From Streptomyces sp. NRRL S-337 (lineage in GTDB: Bacteria > Actinomycetota > Actinomycetes > Streptomycetales > Streptomycetaceae), in NCBI RefSeq assembly GCF_000720175.1, contig NZ_JOIX01000053.1, positions 1 through 48,534 of the forward strand: 48,534 nucleotides of DNA. Direction: 5' to 3'. Each line of letters starts with the position of its first letter. Positions within the stretch are counted from its first letter, which is position 1. This document shows, one piece after another, positions 18,200 to 26,320 of the stretch. A program made the position numbers and the translations under genes. The notes below the pieces were generated by a model, which saw nothing but the letters and a program-made list of their open reading frames with translations, made no database searches and had not been told where the DNA came from.

Positions 18200-18811
18200 T
18201 CAGCGGTCGTTGCGGTACAGCTGCTTTTTGTCGATGTAGCGCACCACACCGTCCGGCACCAGGTACCAGACCGGATCCCCCTGGGCGACGCGCGCCCGGC
18301 AGTCGGTCGAGGAGATGGCCAGCGCGGGCACCTCGACCAGGGACACCGCCCCCTCGGGCAGCCCGGGGTCCGCGAGGACGTGGCCGGGCCTGGTCACCCC
18401 GATGAAGTGGGCGAGCGACACCAGCTCCGCGGCATCGTGCCAGGTCAGGATCTGACTGAGCGCGTCGGCGCCGGTGATGAAGAACAGATCCGCGTCACGG
18501 TGCTCCGCGCGCAGATCACGCAGCGTGTCTATCGTGTACGTCTTGCCGCCGCGGTCGATGTCGATGCGGCTGACGGAGAACTGCGGGTTCGACGCGGTCG
18601 CGATGACCGTCATCAGATACCGGTCCTCGGCCGGGGACACCTTCTTGTGGCTCTTCTGCCACGGCTGTCCGGTCGGCACGAAGATGACCTCGTCGAGGTG
18701 GAACTGGCTGGCCACCTCGCTGGCGGCGACCAGGTGTCCGTGGTGGATCGGGTCGAACGTCCCGCCCATCACTCCGAGTCGCCGCTTCACGGGCCCTGTG
18801 TGCTCTCCCAT
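18200..18811 (-). CDS. nadD: Nicotinate-nucleotide adenylyltransferase
   Basis: 203 residues. NadD joins ATP and nicotinate mononucleotide to make deamido-NAD. The nucleotidyltransferase signature [12 protein letters not shown] lies near the N-terminus. [26 protein letters not shown] and the C-terminal [10 protein letters not shown] motif are also present. The frame runs up to a GTG at 18925, but I prefer the ATG at 18811: the residues before it are not family-like and a TAGGGT -10 hexamer ends eight bases before it (18820-18825), suggesting a very short or absent 5' leader. The LCP gene follows at 24 bases. Confidence 0.96.
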   Translation of the reverse strand: MGEHTGPVKRRLGVMGGTFDPIHHGHLVAASEVASQFHLDEVIFVPTGQPWQKSHKKVSPAEDRYLMTVIATASNPQFSVSRIDIDRGGKTYTIDTLRDLRAEHRDADLFFITGADALSQILTWHDAAELVSLAHFIGVTRPGHVLADPGLPEGAVSLVEVPALAISSTDCRARVAQGDPVWYLVPDGVVRYIDKKQLYRNDR

Positions 18812-18863
18812 GCGTGCAGACCCTACTGGGCGGCGCGCGATGCCGGGGTCCGGGTGCCGGGGC

Positions 18864-19025
18864 TCAGCGGTCCCGGTTGAAGCGGGTCGTGACCCACAGC
18901 AGGAGGAGCAGGACAAACAGGGCACCGCCGCCGGTCACGAAAGGGCTGAGGCTGGCGTGACCGCCCTCGTGGCCGGGTTCGGCGGCGAGGGAAACCAGGG
19001 ACTGTGCGGTGGTGTGCAGGCTCAT
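18864..19025 (-). CDS. Small membrane protein, unknown
   Basis: 53 residues from [19 protein letters not shown] polar, His/Gly-containing N-terminal half is followed by one membrane segment ([14 protein letters not shown]) and a basic tail RFNRDR, so the N-terminus is probably outside. There is no good ribosome-binding site; the frame extends to an ATG at 19076. It lies between nadD and another small membrane protein, all on the minus strand. Function unknown. Confidence 0.65.
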   Translation of the reverse strand: MSLHTTAQSLVSLAAEPGHEGGHASLSPFVTGGGALFVLLLLLWVTTRFNRDR

Positions 19026-19167
19026 CGTCAGCAGGACCAATCCGGGCTCGGTTGCGGGCAGAGACTTCCACCACATCGTATGCGTCGGCCCACCGCGGGC
19101 TCACGGCGACTCCACCCGGATGCGCCCGGCCGCGTCCGCACGCCTGACGGGGCGCGGTCCCGGCCGG

Positions 19168-19317
19168 TCAGTCCTGGCCGTAGCCGCGCAGCAGGAACCA
19201 CGCGAGGAGGGCGGCGCCGAGCACGCCCACGATGATCACGGTGCGCAGGATCCATCCGGGGCCGCCGTCCCTGGCGGTCTCCTCGGCTGCGGCGAGCAGC
19301 AGGCTCGGATGCGGCAT
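19168..19317 (-). CDS. Small membrane protein, unknown
   Basis: 49 residues from MPHPSLLLAAAEETARDGG, with one C-terminal membrane segment (ILRTVIIVGVLGAALLAWFLL) and a short RGYGQD tail. GAGGAG lies eight bases before the ATG at 19317, which decides this start over the upstream frame. It is divergent from the M48 peptidase gene, 151 bases away. Function unknown. Confidence 0.72.
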   Translation of the reverse strand: MPHPSLLLAAAEETARDGGPGWILRTVIIVGVLGAALLAWFLLRGYGQD

Positions 19318-19468
19318 GGCGGCGCTCCTCGGGTACCGGCCCGGCGGGTCTTTTGTACGGGCCTGTGCGGTCATTGGTGCGATCGCCAGCGTACGCCCGA
19401 GCATCCATTCGCCTGTCGGTGGCGTCCTCTAGTCTGAAACTCACGCAGTCGAAGAGGGGGAGGCCCCA

Positions 19469-20557
19469 ATGACGGAGAGCCCAGACGGCAGCGCGCGTGT
19501 ACCGAGCCGGGACCGGCGGCGATTCCCCGGAATCTCCTCGCGGTCGTACGAGCACCCCGCGGACCGCTCGGCGCTGGTCGCCCTGCGCAAGCTCAGCGGG
19601 TTCGACACCGTCTTCAAGACGCTCAGCGGCCTGTTGCCGGAGCGCAGCCTCCGGCTGCTGTTCCTGTCGGATTCGGTGCGCGTCAGCGACCAGCAGTTCT
19701 CGCACCTGAACGACATGCTGCGCGACGCCTGCTACATCCTGGACCTGGAGAAGGTCCCGCCGATGTACGTCAATCAGGACCCGCAGCCCAACGCCATGTG
19801 CATCGGCCTGGACGAGCCGATCATCGTGGTGACGACCGGTCTGGTCGAGCTGCTCGACGAGGAGGAGATGCGGGCGGTCGTCGGCCACGAGGTCGGCCAC
19901 GCCCTCTCCGGGCACGCGGTCTACCGCACGATCCTGCTGTTCCTGACGAACCTCGCCATGAAGGTCGCCTGGATCCCGCTGGGCAACGTCGCGATCATGG
20001 CGATCGTGACGGCGCTGCGCGAGTGGTTCCGCAAGTCCGAGCTGTCGGCGGACCGCGCCGGACTGCTGGTCGGGCAGGACCTGCAGGCCTCGATGCGAGG
20101 CCTGATGAAGCTGGCCGGCGGCAATCATCTGCACGAGATGAACGTCGACGCCTTCCTCAAGCAGGCCGACGAGTACGAGTCGGGCGGCGATCTGCGCGAC
20201 TCCGTGCTGAAGATCCTCAACCTCCTGCCACGCAGCCACCCGTTCACGACCGTGCGGGCGGCCGAGCTGAAGAAGTGGGCGGCCAGCCGCGAATACCAGC
20301 GGATCATGGACGGCCACTACCCCCGCCGCGACGAGGACCAGGACGCCTCGGTGTCCGACTCGTTCCGGGACTCGGCGGCGCACTACGCCGAGTCGGTCCG
20401 CAACAGCAAGGACCCGCTGATGGGCCTGGTCCGCGATATCGCGGGCGGTGCGGGCGACTTGGGCGGCAAGCTGCGGGACACGGTCTTCGGCGGCGGCTCG
20501 CGCGGCGGCCAGGGCGGCGCCAACGGCACGGACCGGACCAACGGCTCGGAAGCCTGA
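19469..20557 (+). CDS. M48-family (HtpX-like) zinc metallopeptidase
   Basis: 362 residues. The zinc-binding HEVGH motif is at 140-144, followed by ALSGH. The third ligand is Glu191 in SELSADRAG, as in M48 peptidases. A hydrophobic region (about 153-183) may anchor it to the membrane. The C-terminus (about 295-362) is Gly/Asp-rich and disordered. Family members degrade damaged membrane proteins or prune other substrates; the target here is unknown. GGGGGAGG lies six bases before the ATG, and a TAGTCT -10-like element lies further up (19430-19435). Single gene. Confidence 0.93.
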   Translation: MTESPDGSARVPSRDRRRFPGISSRSYEHPADRSALVALRKLSGFDTVFKTLSGLLPERSLRLLFLSDSVRVSDQQFSHLNDMLRDACYILDLEKVPPMYVNQDPQPNAMCIGLDEPIIVVTTGLVELLDEEEMRAVVGHEVGHALSGHAVYRTILLFLTNLAMKVAWIPLGNVAIMAIVTALREWFRKSELSADRAGLLVGQDLQASMRGLMKLAGGNHLHEMNVDAFLKQADEYESGGDLRDSVLKILNLLPRSHPFTTVRAAELKKWAASREYQRIMDGHYPRRDEDQDASVSDSFRDSAAHYAESVRNSKDPLMGLVRDIAGGAGDLGGKLRDTVFGGGSRGGQGGANGTDRTNGSEA

Positions 20558-20617
20558 CGGAACGACGCGCACGACGCCCGTCGGAGCGGCTCGTCCGCCC
20601 GGCGGGCCCTCGGACGC

Positions 20618-21742
20618 CTAGCGGATCGGGTGGGCCGGCCTCGGCTCGGCGGACGGCGCCAGCTGACCGCACAGCGAGGGGTTGGCCCGGTCCCTGGCGT
20701 AGGGGTCGGTGCCGGCCGGGCGGTCGCTGCCGGCGTGCTGTCCCGCGAAGAGCGGGTGCAGCGCGTCGGCCGACTGCGAGGAGCAGGCCAGCGGCCCGGC
20801 CTGCAGGCTGCTCTGCAGCACCTCCAGGCGGTGGTCGGTCAGGTCGTCGCGGCCCAGCCGGAAGTGCATCTCGCGCCGCACGGTGACCAGCGAGGCGGCG
20901 CCCGGGGTGGCCTTGCCGGCGTCCTGGCCGGCCGCGGCCCGCTGTGCGCCGGGGGCGGGCCGGACGGCGTAGACGAAGGTGTAGTCCGCGGTGACCTCCA
21001 GCGCGTCCGGGCTCAGCTCCGCGGCGGACAGCGTGCCGTTGACCCGTACGTTCCGGTCGGCGAGCCGGGTCTGCTTCGGGTCGAAGCGGACCAGCCAGCC
21101 GGTGGCGGCGTTCCGGCCGTTGTCGTCCGGGTGCGCCAAGCTGCGGTCGAACTGGTCGAGTTGGCCGGTGTCGAGCAGCAGCCGCAGCGGCCGCACGGAA
21201 CCGCCGGTGAGGGCGTTCGGGTCCAGCGAGGAGCGGACGAGGTAGTCCTTGGCGATGGTCAGCGCGGAGACGATCTGGCCGTCGGAGAAGTGGTCGGTGC
21301 GGGAGACCGTGGGCAGGTTCACACCCGCGGCGCCGATCCGGTAATTCGCCGCGGGGCTGTGCGCGAAGAGGTCCTCGGGCGTGCCGCCGGGCACCTCCCC
21401 GCTCGGCGCGAGCGGCACGACGGCCGACCGCAACGGCTGCACCCGGGGCGGTTCCGGGGTCTTGTAGGGGTGCCGGATGCCCATGTAGACGGCGGTGCCG
21501 AAGGCCAGCACGATCAGCAGCACCAGGAGGATCGCCTGCCGGGAACCCCCCAGCCGCATCCAGGCGCGGCGGGTCTTCACCGCGGGTGCGTGGTGCTCAC
21601 CGAGCCGTTCGTCGGCGGAGAATTCCTGCAGCCGCGCAGCGCGCACGAACGATTCGTCGAAGACGACGGATCGGTACTCGTCCTCACCGCCTCCCGGGGC
21701 GCCGTTGGGCGTCCCTTCGGGAGGGTCACCAGGCCCGGTCAT
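20618..21742 (-). CDS. Single-pass membrane protein with N-terminal SVVFDE motif
   Basis: 374 residues. The N-terminus carries YRSVVFDESFVRAARLQEFS (residues 23-42). One membrane segment (about 69-89) leaves a large, probably extracellular domain (about 95-374) that I do not recognise. It ends in a stretch with two Cys (ACSS, SLCG) that could form a disulfide. A TACTCT -10-like hexamer lies six bases before the ATG (21749-21754), and no Shine-Dalgarno is present, so the mRNA may be leaderless. The neighbouring minus-strand gene at 21850-22482 shares the same N-terminal motif. Function unknown. Confidence 0.85.
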   Translation of the reverse strand: MTGPGDPPEGTPNGAPGGGEDEYRSVVFDESFVRAARLQEFSADERLGEHHAPAVKTRRAWMRLGGSRQAILLVLLIVLAFGTAVYMGIRHPYKTPEPPRVQPLRSAVVPLAPSGEVPGGTPEDLFAHSPAANYRIGAAGVNLPTVSRTDHFSDGQIVSALTIAKDYLVRSSLDPNALTGGSVRPLRLLLDTGQLDQFDRSLAHPDDNGRNAATGWLVRFDPKQTRLADRNVRVNGTLSAAELSPDALEVTADYTFVYAVRPAPGAQRAAAGQDAGKATPGAASLVTVRREMHFRLGRDDLTDHRLEVLQSSLQAGPLACSSQSADALHPLFAGQHAGSDRPAGTDPYARDRANPSLCGQLAPSAEPRPAHPIR

Positions 21743-21849
21743 ACAACAAGAGTAGGTCGGCCGGGGCGAAGGTAAACGCCGGGGCGGCGGGCAACTTCAG
21801 CGCACCGTTCCGTTTCGGGCGCCCCGGATGCGGGCAACGCGCGACGGGG

Positions 21850-22482
21850 TCATTGTGCCCGGGTGCCGGCGGAGAACGACGGGCGCACGGTCTCGGCGGA
21901 CGGCAGCGACGGCAGGCCCGGGCGGGCCGTGCGGACGCTGTCCGCGCCGCCGGTGGCCGGGGCGTCGACACCGCTGGACGTGGGAGCCGGCGCCGGGCTC
22001 TGGTTGCGCCCGGACGCACCGCGGAAGACGGCGCTGAAGGCCAGCGCGACCAGCCCGATGCCCATGACCACGGCCAGCACCCAGGCCACCGGCCGGTGCC
22101 AGCGGATACTGCCGCGGTAGGGCCGCAGCGAGCCGCCGTAGGGGCCGTACGGGCCGTGCGGCCGGTCGTCGTACTCGTCGTCCCCGTACCCGCCGTACGC
22201 ACCGTGGTGCCGCGGGTCGCCGTACGCGTCGTGGTCGTCCGGGCCGTCGCCGTCGGGACCGAAACCGGCGGTCGAGCGGGCCGCTTCGGCCTCGGCGCGC
22301 GCCTCGGCGGCGGCCAGCATCCGCTCGACCGCCGAGGGCTCGTGGATCCGCGCGGACCGGACGAATTCCTCGTCGAAGACCACGGAAGCGAATTCCTCAT
22401 CCGCTTTTCCGTGGCTCCCGTGGTGGTGCTCGTCGGGCTCTTCGCCGTCCGGGAACGGCGTGCCCCCCACGTCGTCCGGCAC
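21850..22482 (-). CDS. Single-pass membrane protein with the same SVVFDE motif
   Basis: 210 residues from GTG. Residues 31-49 (FASVVFDEEFVRSARIHEP) match the N-terminal motif of the next gene. A helical Glu/Ala-rich part (51-70), a Gly/Tyr/Asp-rich disordered part (73-125), one membrane segment (131-153) and a short Ser/Pro/Ala-rich outside tail follow. TAACCT lies six bases before the GTG (22489-22494), again suggesting a leaderless mRNA. It is separated from the downstream relative by 107 bases. Function unknown. Confidence 0.83.
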   Translation of the reverse strand: MPDDVGGTPFPDGEEPDEHHHGSHGKADEEFASVVFDEEFVRSARIHEPSAVERMLAAAEARAEAEAARSTAGFGPDGDGPDDHDAYGDPRHHGAYGGYGDDEYDDRPHGPYGPYGGSLRPYRGSIRWHRPVAWVLAVVMGIGLVALAFSAVFRGASGRNQSPAPAPTSSGVDAPATGGADSVRTARPGLPSLPSAETVRPSFSAGTRAQ

Positions 22483-22569
22483 CCGTCCAGGTTAGCCCCG
22501 GGGGACCATTTTGGGCAGGGAGAAAGCACAGAGAACGGGGCGGCGGGGGCGGGAAATCCGGGGTCGGTG

Positions 22570-23838
22570 TCAGCGGGTGTGGCCGTCGCCGGTGACGATG
22601 TATTTGGTGGAGGTCAGTTCCGGCAGGCCCATGGGGCCGCGGGCGTGCAGCTTCTGGGTGGAGATGCCGATCTCGGCGCCGAAACCGAACTGTCCGCCGT
22701 CCGTGAAGCGGGTCGAGGCGTTGACCGCGACGGTGGTGGAATCCACCAACTGGGTGAATCGGCGGGCCGCGGCCTGCGAGGTGGTGACGATCGCCTCGGT
22801 GTGCCCGGAGGTCCAGCGCCGGATGTGCGCGACCGCTGCGTCCAGGTCGGGCACCACGGCGGCCGCGATGTCGTACGAGAGGTACTCCGTGGCCCAGTCC
22901 TCGTCGGTGGCGGGGGCGACCAGCCCGGGTCCGGCCTGCTGCCAGGCGGCGTCGCCGTGCACGACCACCCCGGCCTCGGTGAGCGCCTCCAAGGCGCGCG
23001 GCAGGAACTTCTCGGCGATCCCGGCGTGCACCAGCACGGTCTCGGCGGCGTTGCAGACGCTGGGCCGCTGGGCCTTGGAGTTGATCAGGATGTCGATCGC
23101 CATGTCGAGGTCGGCGGCCTCGTCGACGTAGACGTGGCAGTTGCCGGTGCCGGTCTCGATCACCGGGACGGTGGACTCCTCGACGACCGTACGGATCAGC
23201 GAGGCGCCGCCGCGCGGGATCAGCACGTCGACCAGGCCGCGGGCGCGCATCAGCTCGCGCACCGAGTCGCGGCTCTCGCCGGGCACCAGCTGGACGGCGT
23301 CGGCGGGCAGCCCAGCGCTCCGGACGGCGTCGCGCAGCACGTCCACCAGGGCGCTGTTGGAGGCGTAGGCGGAGGACGAGCCGCGCAGCAGCACGGCGTT
23401 GCCGGACTTCAGGCACAGGGCGGCGGCGTCCACCGTCACATTGGGCCGGGCCTCGTAGATGATGCCGATCACGCCGAGCGGGACCCGGACCTGGCGCAGG
23501 TCGAGGCCGTTGGGCAGGGTCGAGCCGCGGACCACCTCGCCGACCGGGTCGGGCAGCGCCACGACCTGGCGGACGTCCGCGGCGATCGCCGCGATCCGCT
23601 CCGGGGTGAGGGTGAGCCGGTCCACGATCGACTCGGCGGTGCCGGCCTCCCGGGCCTTGGCGACGTCCCGGTCGTTGGCGGCGACGATCTCCCCGGTCCG
23701 CTCCACCAGGGCGTCGGCGATGGCGAGCAGCGCGGCGTCGCGGGCCGTCCGCGGCAGTGGCGCCAGGACGGCGGCCGCCTCCCGCGCACGGCGGGCGGTG
23801 TCGAGGACGGGCGAGGTCTGCGATGCGCTGCTGGTCAT
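22570..23838 (-). CDS. proA: Gamma-glutamyl phosphate reductase
   Basis: 422 residues. ProA reduces gamma-glutamyl phosphate with NADPH to glutamate semialdehyde, the second step of proline synthesis. The aldehyde-dehydrogenase-type fold is clear: [29 protein letters not shown], and the catalytic Cys262 in [14 protein letters not shown]. It ends [18 protein letters not shown] -10 hexamer lies exactly six bases before the ATG (23845-23850), so the mRNA is probably leaderless. proB lies upstream with one small gene between them. Confidence 0.97.
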   Translation of the reverse strand: MTSSASQTSPVLDTARRAREAAAVLAPLPRTARDAALLAIADALVERTGEIVAANDRDVAKAREAGTAESIVDRLTLTPERIAAIAADVRQVVALPDPVGEVVRGSTLPNGLDLRQVRVPLGVIGIIYEARPNVTVDAAALCLKSGNAVLLRGSSSAYASNSALVDVLRDAVRSAGLPADAVQLVPGESRDSVRELMRARGLVDVLIPRGGASLIRTVVEESTVPVIETGTGNCHVYVDEAADLDMAIDILINSKAQRPSVCNAAETVLVHAGIAEKFLPRALEALTEAGVVVHGDAAWQQAGPGLVAPATDEDWATEYLSYDIAAAVVPDLDAAVAHIRRWTSGHTEAIVTTSQAAARRFTQLVDSTTVAVNASTRFTDGGQFGFGAEIGISTQKLHARGPMGLPELTSTKYIVTGDGHTR

Positions 23839-23910
23839 GGCCGCAGCCTATCGGGCGGGCAGGCCGCGGCCAGGGGCCATCTCACAGCGCGGAACGCATC
23901 GGGCCGCCAG

Positions 23911-24408
23911 TCAGAAGGGGTGTACGCCTACGGGTGCGGCCGGTGGCGGCCCGTAACCCTCGGCGATGCGCTGGTGGTACGTCTCACGGTCGATGACCTC
24001 CAGGCCGACGATCTCCCACGGGGGCAGCTTGGCCGTCGAGCGGTGCTCGCCCCAGAGCCGCAGGGCGACCGCCGCGGCGTCGTGCAGGTCGCGGGCCTCC
24101 TCCCAGTAGCGGATCTCGGCGTGGTCGTTGGCGTAGCGGCTGGTCAGCAGGAAGGGATGGTCGTGCGCGAGCTGCTCCAGCGCCCGCCGGACCTCCCGCA
24201 GCGGGGCCTCGGCCCCCGAGACGCTGAGGGTGATGTGCCAGAGCCGGGACGCCTCTCCGCGGTCGCTCTCCGCGGTGCGCCGCGCGGTCCCGCTGCGCTC
24301 CTCCAGCTCCTCGTCCTCGGGCCGGCCGGCGGCCGGGCCGGGTCCGACGCTGGTCAGTGTGCGCTCCGCCGTCCCTCGGGGCGGTGCCCCTGGGCGCCCT
24401 CGTCTCAC
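23911..24408 (-). CDS. Conserved protein of unknown function between proA and proB
   Basis: 165 residues from the GTG at 24408, preceded by AGGAGG at ideal spacing. The open frame extends to an ATG at 24600, but that part is Pro/Arg-rich. The folded part (about residues 55-165) contains SRLWHITLSVSGAEAPLREVR, HDHPFLLTSRYANDHAEIRYWEEARDL and a C-terminal WEIVGLEVIDRETY. It is soluble with no membrane segment. I recognise it as something typical of this place in streptomycetes but know no function. The 248 bases before it hold a CGGCCCCG/CGGGGCCG hairpin (24435-24460) in the leader. Confidence 0.82.
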   Translation of the reverse strand: MRRGRPGAPPRGTAERTLTSVGPGPAAGRPEDEELEERSGTARRTAESDRGEASRLWHITLSVSGAEAPLREVRRALEQLAHDHPFLLTSRYANDHAEIRYWEEARDLHDAAAVALRLWGEHRSTAKLPPWEIVGLEVIDRETYHQRIAEGYGPPPAAPVGVHPF

Positions 24409-24656
24409 CGGCGGCCTCCTGTGTTGCGAATTGCTCGGCCCCGGGCGGTTGCGGGGCCGACTGGGTGGTACGTCGACGGGTGCGCTGGCGCGCGGTGGGC
24501 ACCCCTCCCCTGTGGCGCCCCGCAACAAAGTTGACCAGTCCGCGGGCCGTCGCGGGGGCGTTTTTGCGAAGCTCTCGCGGGAAAAGACCGGTCGGTGCAC
24601 CGCGGGCGGGGCGGTGTGCCGGTGCCATGACGGGCACCGGCGGGGGCCCGGCGGCG

Positions 24657-25775
24657 TCAGTGGTGCAGCAGCACCAGATCGTCGCGGTGCACGACCTCCC
24701 GCTCGTAGGCGGGGCCCAGCTCACGGGCGAGATCGCGGGTCGAACGGCCAATCAATCGGGGGATTTCCCGGGCGTCGAAATTGACGAGCCCGCGGGCGAT
24801 CGCCCGGCCCCCGCCGTCCCGCAGCTCGACCGGGTCGCCGGCCGAGAACTCGCCTTCCACCGCCGCGATACCGGCGGGCAGCAGCGAGGAGTGCCGCTCC
24901 ACGACGGCCCGGACCGCCCCGTCGTCGAGGACGAGCGCGCCGCGCGGCGTGGAGGCGTGCGCGAGCCACAGCAGCCGGTCGGCGGAGCGGCGCCCGGTCC
25001 GCAGGAAGTGCGTGCCCGTGGGCCCGCCGGCCAGCGCCTCCGCGGCGTGTACGGCGGAGGTCAGGATGACCGGGATGCCGGCCGCGGCGGCGATCCGGGC
25101 CGCCTCGACCTTGGTGACCATGCCGCCGGTGCCCACGCCGGCCTTGCCCGCGCTCCCGATGGAGACGCCTTCGAGGTCCTGGGGACCACGGACCTCGGCT
25201 ATCCGCGAGGTGCCCGGGGTGGCCGGGTCGCCGTCGTAGAGGCCGTCCACGTCGGACAGCAGGATCAGCAGGTCGGCGCGGACGAGGTGGGCGACCAGCG
25301 CGGCCAGCCGGTCGTTGTCGCCGAAGCGGATCTCGTCGGTGGCGACCGTGTCGTTCTCGTTGACGATCGGCACGGCGCCCATGGCCAGCAGCTGGTCCAG
25401 GGTCCGGTAGGCGTTGCGGTAGTGGGCCCGGCGGCTGGTGTCGTCGGAGGTCAGCAGGACCTGGCCGACGCGCCGGCCGTAGCGGGCGAAGGAAGCGGTG
25501 TAGCGGGCGACCAGCAGGCCCTGGCCGACGCTGGCGGCGGCCTGCTGGCGGGCCAGGTCGCGCGGCCGCCGGTCCAGGCCCAGGGGGGCCAGGCCGGCCG
25601 CGATGGCACCGGAGGAGACCAGCACGATCTCCTTGTCCTGGTGCTTGGCCAGCACGTCCACCAGCGCGTCGACCCGGTCCGCGTCCAGTCCGCCGGCGGC
25701 CGTGGTCAGTGAGGACGAGCCCACCTTCACCACGATCCGCCGGGCGTGAGCGACGTCCTGCCTTGCGCCTGCCAC
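24657..25775 (-). CDS. proB: Glutamate 5-kinase with PUA domain
   Basis: 372 residues from GTG. ProB phosphorylates glutamate, the committed and feedback-regulated step of proline synthesis. The amino-acid-kinase fold shows RIVVKVGSSSLT at the start, LVSSGAIAAG, VPIVNENDTVATDEIRFGDND and DVDGLYDGDP. A C-terminal PUA domain (about 285-365) is present, as in long bacterial ProB proteins. ObgE, the usual upstream neighbour in Streptomyces, is here separated from proB by the glycerophosphotransferase gene. Upstream of proB is a 545-base gap. Confidence 0.97.
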   Translation of the reverse strand: MAGARQDVAHARRIVVKVGSSSLTTAAGGLDADRVDALVDVLAKHQDKEIVLVSSGAIAAGLAPLGLDRRPRDLARQQAAASVGQGLLVARYTASFARYGRRVGQVLLTSDDTSRRAHYRNAYRTLDQLLAMGAVPIVNENDTVATDEIRFGDNDRLAALVAHLVRADLLILLSDVDGLYDGDPATPGTSRIAEVRGPQDLEGVSIGSAGKAGVGTGGMVTKVEAARIAAAAGIPVILTSAVHAAEALAGGPTGTHFLRTGRRSADRLLWLAHASTPRGALVLDDGAVRAVVERHSSLLPAGIAAVEGEFSAGDPVELRDGGGRAIARGLVNFDAREIPRLIGRSTRDLARELGPAYEREVVHRDDLVLLHH

Positions 25776-25938
25776 CTGCTGTACCCCTGTACTGCTCGCC
25801 TGTTTCCCGGCCGCCGTACGGGTGGTCCCCCGACCGTCCCGTACACGTCCCTACGGGCGCAATCTACGGCAGTGCGGCCCGCCGGCGCGTGCCGATATCG
25901 CCTGGCGGACGCCCGGTGGGACGGCGACCGGCCGGCCG

Positions 25939-25998
25939 GAGTGGCGAACGCCACCGTGAAGCGGCGGGGACGACGAGAGTGGCGAACACCACCGTCAA
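25939..25998. repeat. Two 22-bp direct repeats, 38 bp apart (candidate operators)
   Basis: Copies at 25939-25960 and 25977-25998 match at 20 of 22 bases (GAGTGGCGAACrCCACCGTsAA). The first contains the perfect dyad GTGGCG-AA-CGCCAC; in the second the dyad is reduced to GTGG...CCAC. Paired dyads in a divergent promoter region resemble binding sites for a dimeric regulator, but none is encoded beside it. Confidence 0.55.
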
Positions 25999-26181
25999 AT
26001 GGCTGGAACAATACGGAGGGACGCCCTCCGGTCCCCCTGCCGTGCACGGCCGAAAGGCTTCTTCCCGCGGCCGTATTTACTGCATTTACCGCCACTCACC
26101 TGGAATTCCTTAAGACGAGCGGAACGGCCAAGAGGTTGCGTTCGATTGGTCCGCTTTCGCGGTGATGAGAGCCACAGCAGA

Positions 26182-26211
26182 TTGTCACCAAGGCCAACAA
26201 GGTCATACGGT
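26182..26211 (+). promoter_or_regulatory. Promoter of glycerophosphotransferase gene
   Basis: -35 TTGTCA (26182-26187), 18-bp spacer, -10 TACGGT (26206-26211). The 5' leader to the GTG at 26321 would be about 100 bases. Confidence 0.55.
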
Positions 26212-26320
26212 CGGGTGTCCATCGGTCCCGTTTCGCCGCTCCGGCGGCGTCGCAGCGCGGGACCCGGCCGCCCCACTTCGGCCTCCCCCCTGACCTTCTT
26301 GCTGCCAGGAGCCCTCCCCC

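Larger units (their letters stand above)
25776..26320. other. Divergent intergenic region, proB / glycerophosphotransferase
   Basis: 545 bases without a convincing gene. It contains a pair of direct repeats (25939-25998), an A/T-richer stretch (about 26070-26210), unusual for this genome, and a promoter-like pair (26182-26211) facing the glycerophosphotransferase gene. Open frames here lack ribosome-binding sites and family features. Confidence 0.6.

Noticed and set aside
25709..26165. Overlapping small plus-strand frames with VANATVK/VANTTVK in the proB upstream gap
   Set aside because: The two copies lie in different frames and come from the 22-bp DNA repeat; no ribosome-binding site or folded composition.
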